A stretch of 64,000 nt of DNA, taken from contig NC_056726.1 in NCBI RefSeq assembly GCF_019279795.1, positions 1,137,849,882 to 1,137,913,881 of the forward strand, given 5' to 3'. The DNA is from Protopterus annectens (Eukaryota > Chordata > Ceratodontiformes > Protopteridae). Within the stretch, counting starts at the first letter, position 1, and every line of letters begins with the position of its first letter. The position numbers were made by a program, and so were the translations under genes. Below, in pieces: positions 1 to 11,348 of this stretch. Under the pieces are notes generated by a model. It ran no database searches, had not been told where the DNA came from, and worked only from the letters and a program-made list of their open reading frames with translations.

Positions 1-1285
1 ACTTGAATTGATAACTCTCTCCTTTGACCATTACATGGTGACTGTAGTTAGGAAATCCTTCTACATTTCAAAACTGATTTCCAAAGACATCTTTTCTAAA
101 GCCAGGTAAATCATTATTCCCTTATATTTCAGTCTACCAAGACCTATTACAGAATAAAATGCACCCCTGAGCAAGTATCTGACCAGGCATATTAAAAAAC
201 ATGGAAAAGTTAGAGGTTCTCAAAAAAAAAAAATCAAAAACAAAGAGAAAATAATCTCTTGTCTCAAAATAGGAGAGACTGTGGAACTTGTTCTTCTACT
301 CAGTGTTCTAAAGGATCATGAGGGAGGACCTGATCTTAGCTTACAAAGCATTTAGGGGTCCAGTTCTTCACATCCTCCATTTCCTCATAAATCTAAACTG
401 AGCAGCCAGAACCAAGACTACAGATCTCAGGCTTCAAGGAATAAATAAAACAAGCTGAAAAGAGGAGCTCATCACCCAGCACCTACCACTGATCTGAAAC
501 AGACACTCCCTGCATGTGAAGCAACATGATACCTTTTCCTCCTTCAAACATAGCTGAATGGGTGCCATGGGACCTACATGGTGATGCACACATTGCCTCT
601 GATCAAATTTGTCTTGTGTATTCTATGATCCTGCATATCTCCTCCACTATAGAGCATACCTTGTAAGTTCATGGTTGGGTACTAACCATTAAAGAGCCTA
701 ACCCAAATTCCCAATTGCCACAAACCATTGCCTGATTAAGTAATTTTCTCAAGGTTAGAAAATGGAAACGGAAGTTGAAAAGATATAAACCATGTACCAT
801 TGATACAGGAAAGTGCTCATTAACAGGTCAAAGCTTTAGTCCTCTTTGTTAACTGCCAGACTATTTTCTTTGTGCAACAATGATGCAAAAATAATGTATA
901 GTCCACCAACATTTCTCTCCTCCTCTCAACCAAGAATATTCTACTGGATTCTGAACTTCTTTCCCACTCTTATTACTAACAACTTCTTGGCACAATATGC
1001 CAGATCTGGTTCTGTTTCGGGAACCCTCAAAAATCATTAGTATCTGAGATATCATGCCTTCTACATTTTTCAATAGTATCATTATCAGAGCTATACTAAT
1101 TATTTTGCACTTTATCCTCTTGGTTTCTATAAAATGATTTATTCTCTGAGCAAAGTTTTTAAACTACAAAGAAGAAGAAAAAACACTTAGTATTGGGCAG
1201 TCCTGTCAAGTTTCTGTATCTACATTTTCTTTATCTGATGGATCTGCATTTACTCTCATCTAAACATTTGGTCCCTTCTATCATG
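1..1285. other. AT-rich unassigned DNA
   Basis: No coding region, known repeat or RNA signature is recognised. The longest open frames are 64 and 73 codons on opposite strands over the same bases, which is chance-level. There is a short A run near 223-240. Confidence 0.5.
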
Positions 1286-1470
1286 AAAGGAGATACTGCC
1301 AACCCAGCTATCTGGAATTTTGTAAATAATTATATATAATTTGTCAATATTAATATGATTCATATAGAATTGTAACAAAAGGAGGTACTGCCAGCATAGC
1401 TGTCCCGAATTTTGTAAATGGTTATGTGTCATTTGTGTATGTTAATATTCATGTAAGATGCTTGTGTTAC
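1286..1470. repeat. Two-copy tandem duplication, period 92 bp
   Basis: The stretch beginning with the motif GGAGATACTGCCA near 1289 recurs as GGAGGTACTGCCA at 1381. Both copies continue through a matching 'tttgtaaat' segment and a 'tatgttaatat'-like segment. Divergence is roughly 20 to 25 percent by eye, so the duplication is old. No function is apparent. Confidence 0.65.
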
Positions 1471-2565
1471 AACTGCATTAGAACTGTATGTTATATGTAT
1501 ATCAAACTGCTGGTATAGAAGTGTGTGCTGAAAAGGTATTTTACAAAGTACTGGGCTTAAAGATGTAACCACAGTGTACCCTACTGGATTAGACCAGAAA
1601 TGTATCTGCACTGTTGTAATTGTTTAGACATATATATTTTAACAATGGAAACTGGAACACCAGAGGTTAACTTCATAAAAATAGCTGAAATTAAATTACT
1701 TTATAGCCAAGTAATAAAATGATGTTATCTTTCCATTTCAGTAGTTTTAGTGTAGTAACAGACACAATGTCTAGAACTAGAGGTTCACTCTATTGTCTTG
1801 GAAGTGTTTTTACTGTTTTATGACTTCCAGGATCTGCCTTAGATCTAAGAAAAGCCTTGTCTACGTATTTTCACAAGTAAATGCTAAATTCTACCACCTG
1901 CATCAATGGTGGTTTTACCCGGGATAGAGTCAGATGACGAGAAGTGATGTCATCCTGCAAGATATGTCAGCAGTAATATCTGACATATTAATTTAAGAAC
2001 TCTCTGAGAGTGACTGAGTATTCTGTATTTTCTTTGACCTGACAACATCAGCTGGAAGACTCACTCACCACATCTGCCTTGCTTGCTCTGTAAGTAAGTT
2101 AACTAGGCTATAGTAATTCTCTAGATATAGTCAGGAATACAGAAAAGCTTAATTTAAATGTTTTTTTATTTATTTATTTGAGACTGTCCTGCAATGTTGT
2201 TTTAAATATTTCCTGTGATTTTGAACTCTGATGTTATTGTTATTATATACTGAGTATTTTCTTGTTCTTTTATTATTTTTTATTAAATATATTTAAACTG
2301 TTCATTGTGGCTGATATTTGGGAGATATATTTAAGTTCTGAGAGTACTTGCTTATTTATTTGGTGACACTGTAGGCTATTCCTAATAGCCCTGCTATTGG
2401 TCAAACTACCATTTGTATTAACAGTAACATTACACAGTGAGATTGGATACCCTTTGTTAAAGGTCATAAAGCAGTTGATAAAGAGTTGGCTGGTGGCAGT
2501 AATAACTATGTTATAGTCTGGGCAAAAGGTGGCATAGCTAGTAAACCCATGCCAGCCTTTCACAG

Positions 2566-2567
<2 letters not shown>
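1471..2567. other. Unassigned DNA
   Basis: No recognisable gene or repeat family. The part at 1920-2100 has a vaguely LTR-like look, with short AT-rich boxes followed by a donor-like 'gtaagtaag' near 2091. No matching second LTR is visible, so I make no call. Confidence 0.4.

Positions 2568-2639
<72 letters not shown>
2568..2639. repeat. (GT)n microsatellite
   Basis: An uninterrupted run of about 36 GT dinucleotides. Open frames through it (poly Val-Cys) are artefacts. Vertebrate genomes are rich in this type of tract. Confidence 0.98.
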
Positions 2640-2640
<1 letters not shown>

Positions 2641-2641
<1 letters not shown>

Positions 2642-4132
2642 TAATCAAACCTCAAAGTCTGTGCATGTCAGCTACTTGGGCAGGGACACAAAGCGCTAGT
2701 TGGACAGACAGACAGAGAGTGTCGGAGATCTTGGCTTGGCCACTCAGCTGAGATCTCACCTCTATGGCTGTGCCAGTGGGGAATCTTATTGGAGATCTGG
2801 AGAAAGAGGGAGAAACCAGCCCTGTACTGACTGTGATCTCTGTGTGCCCTTAAGAGAAACTGCACTTGATGCAGTGAGCTGCACCTGGAAATACTGTGTG
2901 TGTGTAACTTGTTATCCTCTCAGAGTACGCCCTCCACTGGTGATAGTGGTAAGGATTGAGGCTCCTTGATTACTGTTGCCAGTGGTGCGGCATCACACCT
3001 TCTATAAAAGTCTAATGGCATGTATAGGCCATTGAGTGTTTAACATAAATTCACAGATTACAGAAGAAAAAGCCTCCTATATTTCCATACTTCATACTTA
3101 CTAGGTTAATGATTTATGAGGATTGTCAGACTTGCCATGCATTCCCAATAAGGTGGGCTTACTTGTTTGTAAGGTGATCTGAAAGGATGGGGTTGGCAGA
3201 TGCTTTGGAACTGAGGCAGAGATCATTCCCCAAGTAGCTTGGAAGATATTGAAAAGAGGGACAGGGTTTTGAGACACTCAACCAGTGTAGCTTTTGCAAT
3301 TTATGCCCCTGATTTCCTAACGAGAAAAAGATGAGGTAATTTGAGTTGTCAGGTGTTTGGACACATAGATACTGAAAGAAGAATTATACTCAATAAAATA
3401 CAATAACCCTGCTACATTAGTATTCCCCATGCCACAACAACTAATGAGATTTAGCAATAGCCATCAGGGATTTTAGATGACCTAACTTTTGTGAAGCCCA
3501 TTTGGAATTCTTCCACTAAATTTGGAGAGAGGGTGCCTAATTTGGCTGTGAATTCCATGGACATTATCTTTGTATCATTGTTGCAGGCAGATATTGGACT
3601 ATTAATGAATGGATCTTCTTCCCCCTTCCTTCATCTGATATAACAGTATAACTTCCATCTGACCCACTGACTTTGGAATAGTCCTATCCTTTCCTATTTT
3701 ATTGATGAGACTTGCCAATCATTCCCCTATCTGACCTCCTAATAGTTTATAACAGCAAAAAATTCAATAAGCATCTCTGCTTTTCTTTTCTTCATATGAT
3801 GAATAGCCACCACAACATGTTCCAAACTGACTGTCATACACATACATTCCCTATTTTCTTCCCCAAATTCCTGGCCTTCCCATTATTCAAGCATTGCCAC
3901 TATTTTCTTCTTATATAAAACTTCTCATAAACTTTTCTGAACTCTTCCCTAATTTCCTTGTTCAATATAGCTCTCCTACTCTCCTCTGTCTCTATTTCAG
4001 CCACCCAGATCTTCTTTCTTGAATCCTTATGGTGTTATATTAACAACTTCACATCAGTCCCCCTTTATTTTCAACCCCACTTCCTTTTCCACCTCCACTT
4101 GAATCTCTTCCTCTTCTAACTCCGCTAAGTCT
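2641..4132. other. Unassigned DNA with a pyrimidine-rich half
   Basis: No gene is recognised. An 89-codon frame at 2700-2969 has no familiar motif. From about 3590 to 4180 the plus strand becomes strongly C/T-rich with many CTT, TCC and CCTC runs. No element boundary could be placed. Confidence 0.4.
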
Positions 4133-4440
4133 TCCTGCAACTCCCGTATCCTCTGCATTTTTACAAACAACTCTGAGCATGTGTAAAAAAAAAAAACCAG
4201 AAAAAAACAAAAGATAACCATCTTCACCTCCCATGTTGTGGGCTGCACACCCACACCCCCTGATAATTATATACACTAACTCTGACATTGCATAATTCTC
4301 AGGGGATGGGCGAATTCACCATTCCAGAGAATTGTCTGCGTTCGCACAACTGTCAACACCTGTCGACTAAGTCTTTAGTTGACCAAATTGTGTCAACTAA
4401 ACAAAAGCCAACCAAACCATCATTTGAGGCAAGATATCTT
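4133..4440. mobile_element. Foldback MITE family, copy D (decayed)
   Basis: The core at about 4195-4310 aligns by eye with copies B and C. It has the succession 'gggctgcacacccacacccc', an AT-rich link, 'aactctgacattgca', then a G-rich to C-rich pair. A right-hand hairpin has arms at 4362-4370 and 4375-4383 with one mismatch. The left end is not defined and no target duplication is visible, so only the core and the right hairpin are supported. Confidence 0.5.
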
Positions 4441-6009
4441 TTTTAGCAACTTTGCATGCATACTTTTGAGTTTTTTGATGTGTTTAGTAAGATAAATGCC
4501 AAAGGCTACATTTTACTCTTTAATGAGTTTAGAAAGGGCAGAGTGCAGGGAAACAGTACCTTTCTTAGTTTTAAATGAGATGCCCTTTGTGATTGTGATT
4601 AATTGTGGGAGTATAGAAGGATTTTGTGACTATAGTTGCTGCATGAGAATCAAGGAGAGGGAACCGTTGTCTCAGCTACCCAGTTCACTGATCACAGACT
4701 CACAGGAGAGTGGGATTTCATTGATACAGTAGGTATTAGGAATTTGTTGTTTTTCAAAGGAAATTATACTGCTTTATGTAAATGAATATTAGTTCCACTG
4801 GAAGGACATTAGTGTCCTTGGTTGATTTAACTACTACCACCAGTTTACTATCATCAGTTAACTTAGTCAAACATAGATTCTTGTTGTTGGTATTTAGGTC
4901 AGAGAAATGAATGCCAAAAAGGAGTGGGACCTCATATGGAACACTGGGGAATATCTCTGGCCACCTTTTTCCCTACCTAAGGAAGAATCACTGACCCTGA
5001 CAACATGTGTTCTATCCTTGAGTCATTTTGTAATTCATTTTAATACATAGGAATCAGTGTTTAAAGGCAGTAGCTTATTAACAATTGCATAATGTGATAT
5101 GGTTCCAAATGCCTTTGCCATATACAAGTAAGCAGTGTGAACAGTGTGACCACTGTCCACTGCCTTTGTATGGTTTCAAAGATGGATGCAATATTTAGCA
5201 GACATGACCTACCCTTAACAAATCTGAATTGTTCCAGGTCAAGCTTGATCAGATTTTTAATGTCCTGGTTTATGAGGTCAGTCATAATGCATTCCACAGC
5301 TTTACAGAATAGACTAGTCTATAGTTAGCTTGGTCAGTGGTGGGGCCACTCTAATAAAGTGTCATCACTGCAGCAGTGTGCTATAATTTGGTAACATATC
5401 CTGTGACAAGCCTTTTGTTGAGCAACATAAGGAGGGGAGCAGCAAGATCATGTTTCACTCTATTTTTAGACACACTAACATATTCTTAGGACCAAGTGAA
5501 AAGGTGTTTTTGGTCTTGCAAATGTATTTGAGGAAATGATCCTTTGAGATGGTGTGGAGGGTAAATGATAGTGATGTTTGGAGTTGGAATGATAGCTTCA
5601 GAGGGAGAAAATTGTGGTAAACTTATTTGCTAGTGTTTTGGTAATATCTTTAGGACTGAAATGGGAGGTGCCATTATAGATAAGTTCAGAGCAGTGATGG
5701 GAACTATTTCTTGGTTTACTAAGGCAGATAATGAAGGACTTAAAATTATTAAAGACGCTAGCCTGCATTCACTGAATGCTGTTCTCATGTTTATAGTTGC
5801 CTTCTGTTTCTTGTTGAGACATTTATATTCTCTTCCTTCTACTGTATAATGTCTTGATGTGCACTGACAACTAGGGTTTCACTTTAGACGGGATACAATG
5901 CCTGATGAACACTAAAACTCCTCAGCCATTACTAGTGGGCTTGAAGGTGTGATAGGCACAGGATCCCAGCATAGATGGGATACACTCATTACACTTGAAC
6001 CATGTTCTG

Positions 6010-6077
6010 GTGACTATGCAAACTTGGACTTGCTCTAAGTGCAGTGACTATGCAAACTTGGACTTGCTCTAAGTGCA
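6010..6077. repeat. Perfect 34-bp tandem duplication
   Basis: Positions 6010-6043 are repeated exactly at 6044-6077. The surrounding CR1 relic is heavily diverged, so the duplication must be recent or an assembly artefact. Confidence 0.95.
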
Positions 6078-6350
6078 GAAGTGCCTCTGTATCAGCCAGT
6101 TTATTGTTAAGACACCTGGCATTGAGAAGGGTCACCTTATTCTTGTCCAGTTTTTGATTTAATTTGTTAATAGGTGGGAATGTTCATTGGATGAACTCTG
6201 CATAAAAGGGCATTATGGAAACAGCAAAGGCTCTGGTCAGTATGCAAATGCCCTTGTAAGAAAGATGCAGACCATTCTTTTCAAAGCAAATAGAAATGTT
6301 AATTATCTTGTCCCAGAAAGATACAGACTAGAACCTCCTGGAATGACATT

Positions 6351-6710
6351 GGGTCTATATCAGTTTGTCAAATGACTATTGAATACCTGTTCATCAAACT
6401 TTATTCAGTGAATCTTAATCCAGCGAACACACATTTTAGCTATTTTTTTCCCAGAGAAAAAAATTAGTTGGCCAACCTAGTGAATATCACAAAAAACACA
6501 CAATTTTAAAGCCAGCCCACTAACTAAATACAGCAACTCCAAGATTGCACTGCAGTGCAGAAAAGGGCAAACTGCCAATGATGGCCAACTAGTTTTTCTT
6601 CCTGGGAAAAAATTCACTAAAATGAGCATTGAATGGATTAAGATTCGCTGAATATAGTACGACAAAGAGATATTCGATGAATAGTTCATTTGACAACCTT
6701 ATAGGGACCT
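6351..6710. mobile_element. Foldback MITE family, copy A, nested in CR1
   Basis: About 360 bp with long imperfect terminal inverted repeats. The left end begins GGGTCTATAT and continues TTTGTCAAATGA. The right end reads TCATTTGACAACC and ends TATAGGGACCT. The flanks GAATGACATT (6341-6350) and GAGCGACATT (6711-6720) look like a target duplication of 8 to 10 bp with two transitions. The two intact CR1 copies in this window carry GAATGACA once at this point, which supports an insertion. A hairpin near the right end has arms at 6643-6654 and 6671-6682. No transposase is encoded, so the element is non-autonomous. The superfamily is uncertain: GG-starting ends and an 8-9 bp duplication would suit Merlin-like or related DNA transposons. 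Confidence 0.75.
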
Positions 6711-6990
6711 GAGCGACATTAGCTACTTAGCCAACTGATGAAAGCAATCATCTTTTTCATGAATTCAGACATAATTTGAGGTACAAGGAGGATAACATTC
6801 AAAACCAGAATCTTGCCTTGACTGAAGCATGAGGAGGGGTTCCTGAGGGCCCTTGTTATATCAGCAATCCTGGCTCCCAAGAGACAGCTAATTGTAACCG
6901 TCTCATTCAGTTTAGTGAGCATGTGATCAATGTGTCTAACAGTGGAGTCAGCAATTACTATGATGATTCTAGAAGGTAAGGTAATCTTTA

Positions 6991-7317
6991 ACTTTTATTT
7001 ATTTAATTATTTGCTTTTATCCTTTGTCCACTAGATTAGTCCTAGTAGGTTAGTGGCCTATTTGCAGGGGTGTCCCAAGGTGGTATCTATTCTGCTTTCT
7101 GTAAGGGGAAATTTGGCCAGGGCATCTGTGTTTGATAGGTGTTGTGGGATCTTTAAACTCATCCATGGCTACCACCATTTCAAGTTTATGGGACCAGAGT
7201 TTAACATTTCATTCAAAGGATGACATACTCATGAGTACAATACCATTTTTATTAGACACTAGGGTGTTAGATTGCTAATGACATGTTGTTGAATGGGTAC
7301 ATATAAAATATGTAGTG
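6991..7317. other. Unassigned spacer
   Basis: This lies between the CR1 relic and the first recognisable gag codons. It is AT-rich with no motif. It may hold decayed upstream gag or leader sequence of the gypsy element, but I cannot show that. Confidence 0.4.
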
Positions 7318-7318
7318 G

Positions 7319-8040
7319 TACCAGGCTGAAACACGTAAAGACCCTGAGTGCTTAAAATGTAAATTTAGAGAAATGTGCAACCCCCAAATGAATATTACAA
7401 TGGAAAGGCATATATTTTACACAAGAGATCAAAAGCCTGGTGAAATATTTGCAGCAAATATAACTGATTTGAGAAACAAGGCCAGCACATGCAGATTTGT
7501 TGATCTAAGACATGAGTTGATAAAAGACAGGCTTGTGTGTGTTATTAAAGTAGATGCAGTGAGAAAAATTTAGCTTTGAGACAGTGATTTACATGTGAAT
7601 AAGACCATACAGATTTGTCAGATATATGAGCTCACAGAAAAGCACACAAATATGCTTACAAATGAGAACATCATGCTTGCAGTACTTCCAGTGCTAATGT
7701 TGATAGTATGCAGAACGAGGTTAAAAGATACAGGCCCAATGGCAGGACCATACCCTGTACCTCTCTAGTAAAGCCTGTGATTGCTTCAGCAAAACCCAGA
7801 GCAGCTTCAGTAAAACCCAGGGCACATTCAGTAAAGCAGAGGGGTGACTCAGCAAAACCTGTGACAAGCCTCATAGTCAACTGTTGTAATTGTGGAGGTA
7901 GCTATGAGCTCAAGCGAGAGAAGTGCTTAGCTTTTGGTCAGCGGTGCAACACATGTAAAAAGTGGAATCATTCTGTGAATTTAAAGGGGCACATTATTTT
8001 ATTAAAAGAGGACATTCAAAGAAGCAAGTTGAACAACTAG
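7319..8040 (+). pseudogene. gag: Gypsy gag remnant with zinc-knuckle-like segment
   Basis: The first recognisable part (7319-7573) encodes 'NITMERHIFYTRDQKPGEIF' and then 'LRNKASTCRF' and 'LIKDRLVCVI'. This is the capsid-like Gag pattern of gypsy elements of this group, and it stops at 7573. A second frame (7708-8040) has a tandemly repetitive Ser/Ala/Lys/Pro stretch (about residues 22-53, 'SVKPRA'-like units). It is followed by a Cys-rich segment (CCNC, then C, then CNTC and a His) that resembles paired zinc knuckles. Gag would package the element RNA in a cytoplasmic particle. The coding sequence is interrupted and lacks its start. Confidence 0.75.
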
Positions 8041-9366
8041 AAAGCTACAACCCTCATTTTTATATTGATGGTGTGTCTGTGCTTGGAGAAACAGTCAACC
8101 CAGTAGATTTGTTGGCAAAGGATGAAGTATTTTGTACTGTTCTGATTTATGGGAGACCCGTAGAGCTCAAAGTTGATACTGGTTCAAAATGCAATGTTAT
8201 ATAAGCAGAAATGTTTGCCAAAGTAAGTGCTGCTGAGAACCTTGATCTGGCAAAGTATGCGAAGCTTCTTGCTTATGGTGGTAAAGAAATTCAAACCGAA
8301 GGCTCAGTGGTGTTTTCATGTTACTGTGCTGGGAACAGCTATGACTTGCAATTTTATGTAGTCAAGAGGCAAGTACAGTCATTGTTAGGCCACAGAGACA
8401 GTTTGAAAATGGCACTACATTCATTTTACAGAGAAGTCCACCATGTAAGCATGTGCATCAATGAAAACTTTGCAAAAACTATTTTTTCTGACTATGCTGA
8501 TCTTTTCAAAGACAAGTTAGGCAAACTCCCAGTTGTGTATTCCATGAAGTTTGACCATGAAGTAAGCCCAGTCATCAGACCAGCATGGAAAGTTCCAGTA
8601 GCCGTGCAGGGCAAAGTGAAAGCTGAGCTAAACAGAATGGTGCATCTAGGAGTAATCTCTCCAGTAGCTGAACCAACTGAATGGGTACCCTCCATGGTGG
8701 TAGCTCATAAGAAAAGTTCAGATGATATTAGAATATGTATTGATCCAAGAGAGCACTAAAACAACCTCATCATCCACTGCGTACAGTCAAAGAAGTTGCT
8801 GCTGTTATGCCTGATGCCACTGTTTTTTCTGTCTTAGATGCAAAAAGTTCATTTTGGCAAATTTTGCTTGCCCAAAAATCTTCATTGCTAACCACTTTTA
8901 GTACACCATTTGGAAGGTACAGATTTTTGGGAATGCCATTTGGGATAAATTCTGCCAGTGAAGTCTTTCAACATGCGATGGAACAAATTTTTACTGACTA
9001 TCCATGTGCTATTAGAGTAGATGATATTCTTGTAGGAGGCAATGGTGAAGTCGAACATGATAGTAAACTCAGAAAAGTTCTGGAATGTGCTTGTGAAGTG
9101 AATCTTAAGCTGAATCCTCAGAAATGCAAATTCAGGCTACAAGAAGTTACTTATGTGGGTCATTTGTTTACCAGTTCAGGCTTATGACCAGATCCTTCCA
9201 AGCAAACTGCAGTTCTTGAGATGGCAGCTCCAGAGGATGTGATTTCCTTACAACATTTTCTTGGCATGGTCAACTATTTGGGCAAGTTCATTCCAGATTT
9301 GAGTGAGCTTTTAACATTGCTAAGAGAGCTGACATGCAAAGATGTAACCTTGTCCTGGTTGGAATA
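8041..9366 (+). pseudogene. pol: Gypsy pol: protease and reverse transcriptase remnant
   Basis: An aspartic protease site 'VDTGSKCNVI' lies at about 8172-8201 and is cut by TAA at 8202-8204. The frame at 8211-8759 carries the pre-RT region, with 'HEVSPVIRPAWKVPV' and 'LGVISPVAEPTEWVPSMVV'. A frameshift near 8760-8775 leads into 8771-9187, with 'VFSVLDAKSSFWQILL' (motif A aspartate), 'FGRYRFLGMPFGINSASEVF', and 'VDDILVGG' (catalytic aspartate pair near 9018-9035). A TGA lies at 9185-9187, after which homology continues as 'PDPSKQTAVLEMAAPEDV'. The enzyme would copy element RNA into DNA. At least three disabling changes are visible, so it is dead. Confidence 0.88.
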
Positions 9367-9840
9367 ACACCAAAATGCATTCAATGTCTTGTAATAGAAC
9401 ATTGCCAGTCCACCCAACTTAAGTTATTATAATGTTCACAAACCTGTAACTCTTTCCTGTAATGTCTCAAAGTTTGGTCTCAGTGCAGTCATTCTTCAAG
9501 ATGGTAGACCAGTACTGTATGCATCCAGAATCCTAACACAAACCGAGATACAGTATACTCAGATAGAGAAAGAGCTCTTGGCAATTGTGTTTCCATGTTC
9601 AAAGTTCCATGATTATAGGCTGACCTATTCAAATCAAGACTGACCACCAACCTTTGGTCACTATTTTAAAAAAGCCAATGAACACAGCCCCTGCGAGATT
9701 GCAACACATGATGTTAAAATTGCAAAAGTACTTTCACTTGCTCTACACAAAAGGCAATCTTCATTATCTTACTGATAGTTGTTCCAGATTGCCCAGGAAA
9801 ACCACTGAATAGCATGAAAATGAAACAACTGATTTTGAAG
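9367..9840 (+). pseudogene. pol: Gypsy RNase H remnant
   Basis: Translation around 9440-9610 gives 'LSCNVSKFGLSAVILQDGRP' and 'YASRILTQTEIQYTQIEKEL'. This is the Ty3/gypsy RNase H signature (substrate-strand degradation during reverse transcription). The first catalytic aspartate (usual DASKFGLGAV) appears as Asn in 'NVSKFG'. Several frame breaks follow around 9630, where a 'TDHQPL'-like block is split between frames. It sits between RT and integrase as expected. Confidence 0.8.
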
Positions 9841-11080
9841 TCATGGAAGTGAGAAATTTTTCTTCTACATGCCTTGATGAGCTTAGAACTCAGACAGTTT
9901 CTGATCCAATTCTCCAAAAGCTCAGTCACTTTATCAGTCAAGGATGGCCATCAAAGCAATCTTGTTTACCACTTGAAGTGCAACAGTATTTTCCTTACAG
10001 AGATGAGATTTTGATGGAAGATGTTACCATCATGAAAGGTGCAAAAGTGATTGTTCCAAAATTCTTGCAACAAGCGTATATTAAAATCTTGCATTGTGGC
10101 CACCCAGGAACAGATTCTACCAAAAGAAGGGTGAGAGGACTAGTATTCTAGCCTTCCATGTCAAAAAACATTGTTGTTGTTGTGTCGTCCGGCTTTTCCC
10201 GGTTAGGGGTCGCCACAGTGGAACTCCGGTCCGCTAATGATTGGTAGTTGATTTTTACGTGCCGAGTTACCAGCCCTGACACACAACCTTCAACGAAGGT
10301 ACGCCCATTCACGCATGTCTCTACGCAGATGACGCTCTAGCTGTGAATCGAACCGGACAGTGTCTTACTGTGAGGCGACAATGCTACCACAGCACCACCA
10401 CCGCATACTGTTTGTAATACTACTAAATCGCATCAGCAAAAAGAACCACTTCAGCTAAGCCAGATTCCTGAACTACCTTCGTCGACAGTAGTTACAGACA
10501 TTTTCAAATGGAACGGTCAACATTACTTGTTATTAGTAGACATTCAAATTGGTTTGTGATTGACTTCTTTCCTAATCTCCTGTCCAGTACTGTCATTGAA
10601 GAGACATTTTTCTATCCATGGTAGTCTGCACAAACTGAAACATGGGACTTTGTTCATATTACGAGTAGTCCCGAATGCCCACATTCTAACAGCTTGACCG
10701 AACATGCAGTTCTGACTGCAAAACAGCTGTTGGAAAAATTTAAATGAGACAATGCTGATGTTTTTCTAAATCTGCTTAATCTCCAGAAGATTCCTCATGA
10801 CAATTTTCTTGGTTCACCTGCCCTGAGGTTAATGTCAAGATAAACCAGGACCACACTGCCAATCAGAAAGAATTTGTTGATTCCAAATGCTAAAAACAAC
10901 AAAGTAGTAAAAGCTTAACTTCTAAAGAAACATTTGTCCCAAAAGTCCTACTATGATAAAACCAGCAAGTCTCTGAAGCCATTGAAAGAAGGAGAGATAG
11001 TGAGGATGCAGACAGCGAAAGGATTTGACCTAATGACTTGTGAAACATTTGTGTGAAGAACTGAGATCATACATCATTTA
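9841..11080 (+). pseudogene. pol: Gypsy integrase remnant, split by a SINE
   Basis: The frame at 9843-10151 ends with 'ILHCGHPGTDSTKRR', the zinc-binding HHCC-type N-terminus typical of this integrase. It is stopped by TAG at 10149-10151 where a tryptophan codon is expected. Homology resumes after the SINE at about 10413, with 'KEPLQLSQIPELPSSTVVTD' and 'FKWNGQHYLLLVDIQ', the first catalytic aspartate region. The tail (about 10840-11080) is too broken to assign domains. The protein would insert the cDNA into chromosomes. It cannot be made from this copy. Confidence 0.8.
10171..10403 (-). mobile_element. tRNA-derived SINE with fish-type LINE tail
   Basis: On the minus strand the head reads GTGGTGCTGTGGTAGC, then a 'cgcctcacagtaagac' segment and GGTTCGATTC (B-box-like). 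These are the usual tRNA-like promoter parts of many fish SINEs. The 3' part contains GTGGCGACCCCTAACCGG and GAAAAGCCGG, a tail widely seen in fish LINEs and their SINEs, and ends in a CAA repeat (TTG repeat on plus, 10171-10182). It is inserted in the gypsy integrase and opposes it. A short CAT may flank both sides, but a long target duplication is not clear. Confidence 0.82.
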
Positions 11081-11335
11081 GTCACAAGGGATGGAATTCA
11101 GGCGGAATTGGAAGCATTTACTACTGGTGTCCAAGCTAGTGTTACAGCATCTTGCCTGTAATAGAGACTCTAACTCTTGGAGTAATTATTACATTATGAG
11201 GTCAGGTCATATCTCAAGACCTAATCACAAATACACAGTAACCTGGAACCTGGACATGATTGTTATTGTTTGTATATATCTGTATAATTTGCGTGCTCAT
11301 CTAATTGTCATTTTTCATTTGTATGACAGAGTAGT

Positions 11336-11348
11336 CAAAGAGGGAGAA
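11336..11348 (+). promoter_or_regulatory. Polypurine tract of the gypsy element
   Basis: The purine run AAAGAGGGAGAA immediately precedes the 3' LTR start TGTAGATC. This is the position expected for the plus-strand DNA primer. Confidence 0.75.

Larger units (their letters stand above)
4760..6990 (-). pseudogene. Decayed CR1 LINE (ORF1 esterase end plus ORF2)
   Basis: On the minus strand, coding fragments run in CR1 order. At about 6990-6830 lies an esterase start resembling 'DSTVRH' followed by 'LTKLNETVTISCLLGARI', the counterpart of the esterase of the CR1 at 33.4-37.6 kb. At 5061-5297 lies 'FRFVKGRSCLLNI', the reverse-transcriptase (RT) segment found as 'FGFVKGRYCLLNL' in that intact copy. 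At about 4900-4980 lies a degraded VPQGSVLGPLLF block. Frames are broken many times, so no protein is expected. It ends inside the RT near the ADD box and is therefore 3'-truncated. A foldback MITE interrupts it at 6351-6710. Confidence 0.8.

Noticed and set aside
1920..2105. LTR-like block
   Set aside because: There are AT-rich boxes and a donor-like site, but no second LTR, no primer-binding site and no coding homology nearby.
4049..4288. Minus-strand Gly/Glu-rich frames of 66-79 codons
   Set aside because: Low-complexity translation of a pyrimidine-rich tract next to the decayed MITE copy D.
10330..10403. tRNA gene on the minus strand
   Set aside because: The A and B boxes belong to a SINE head. 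No complete cloverleaf or anticodon loop can be drawn and a LINE tail follows.
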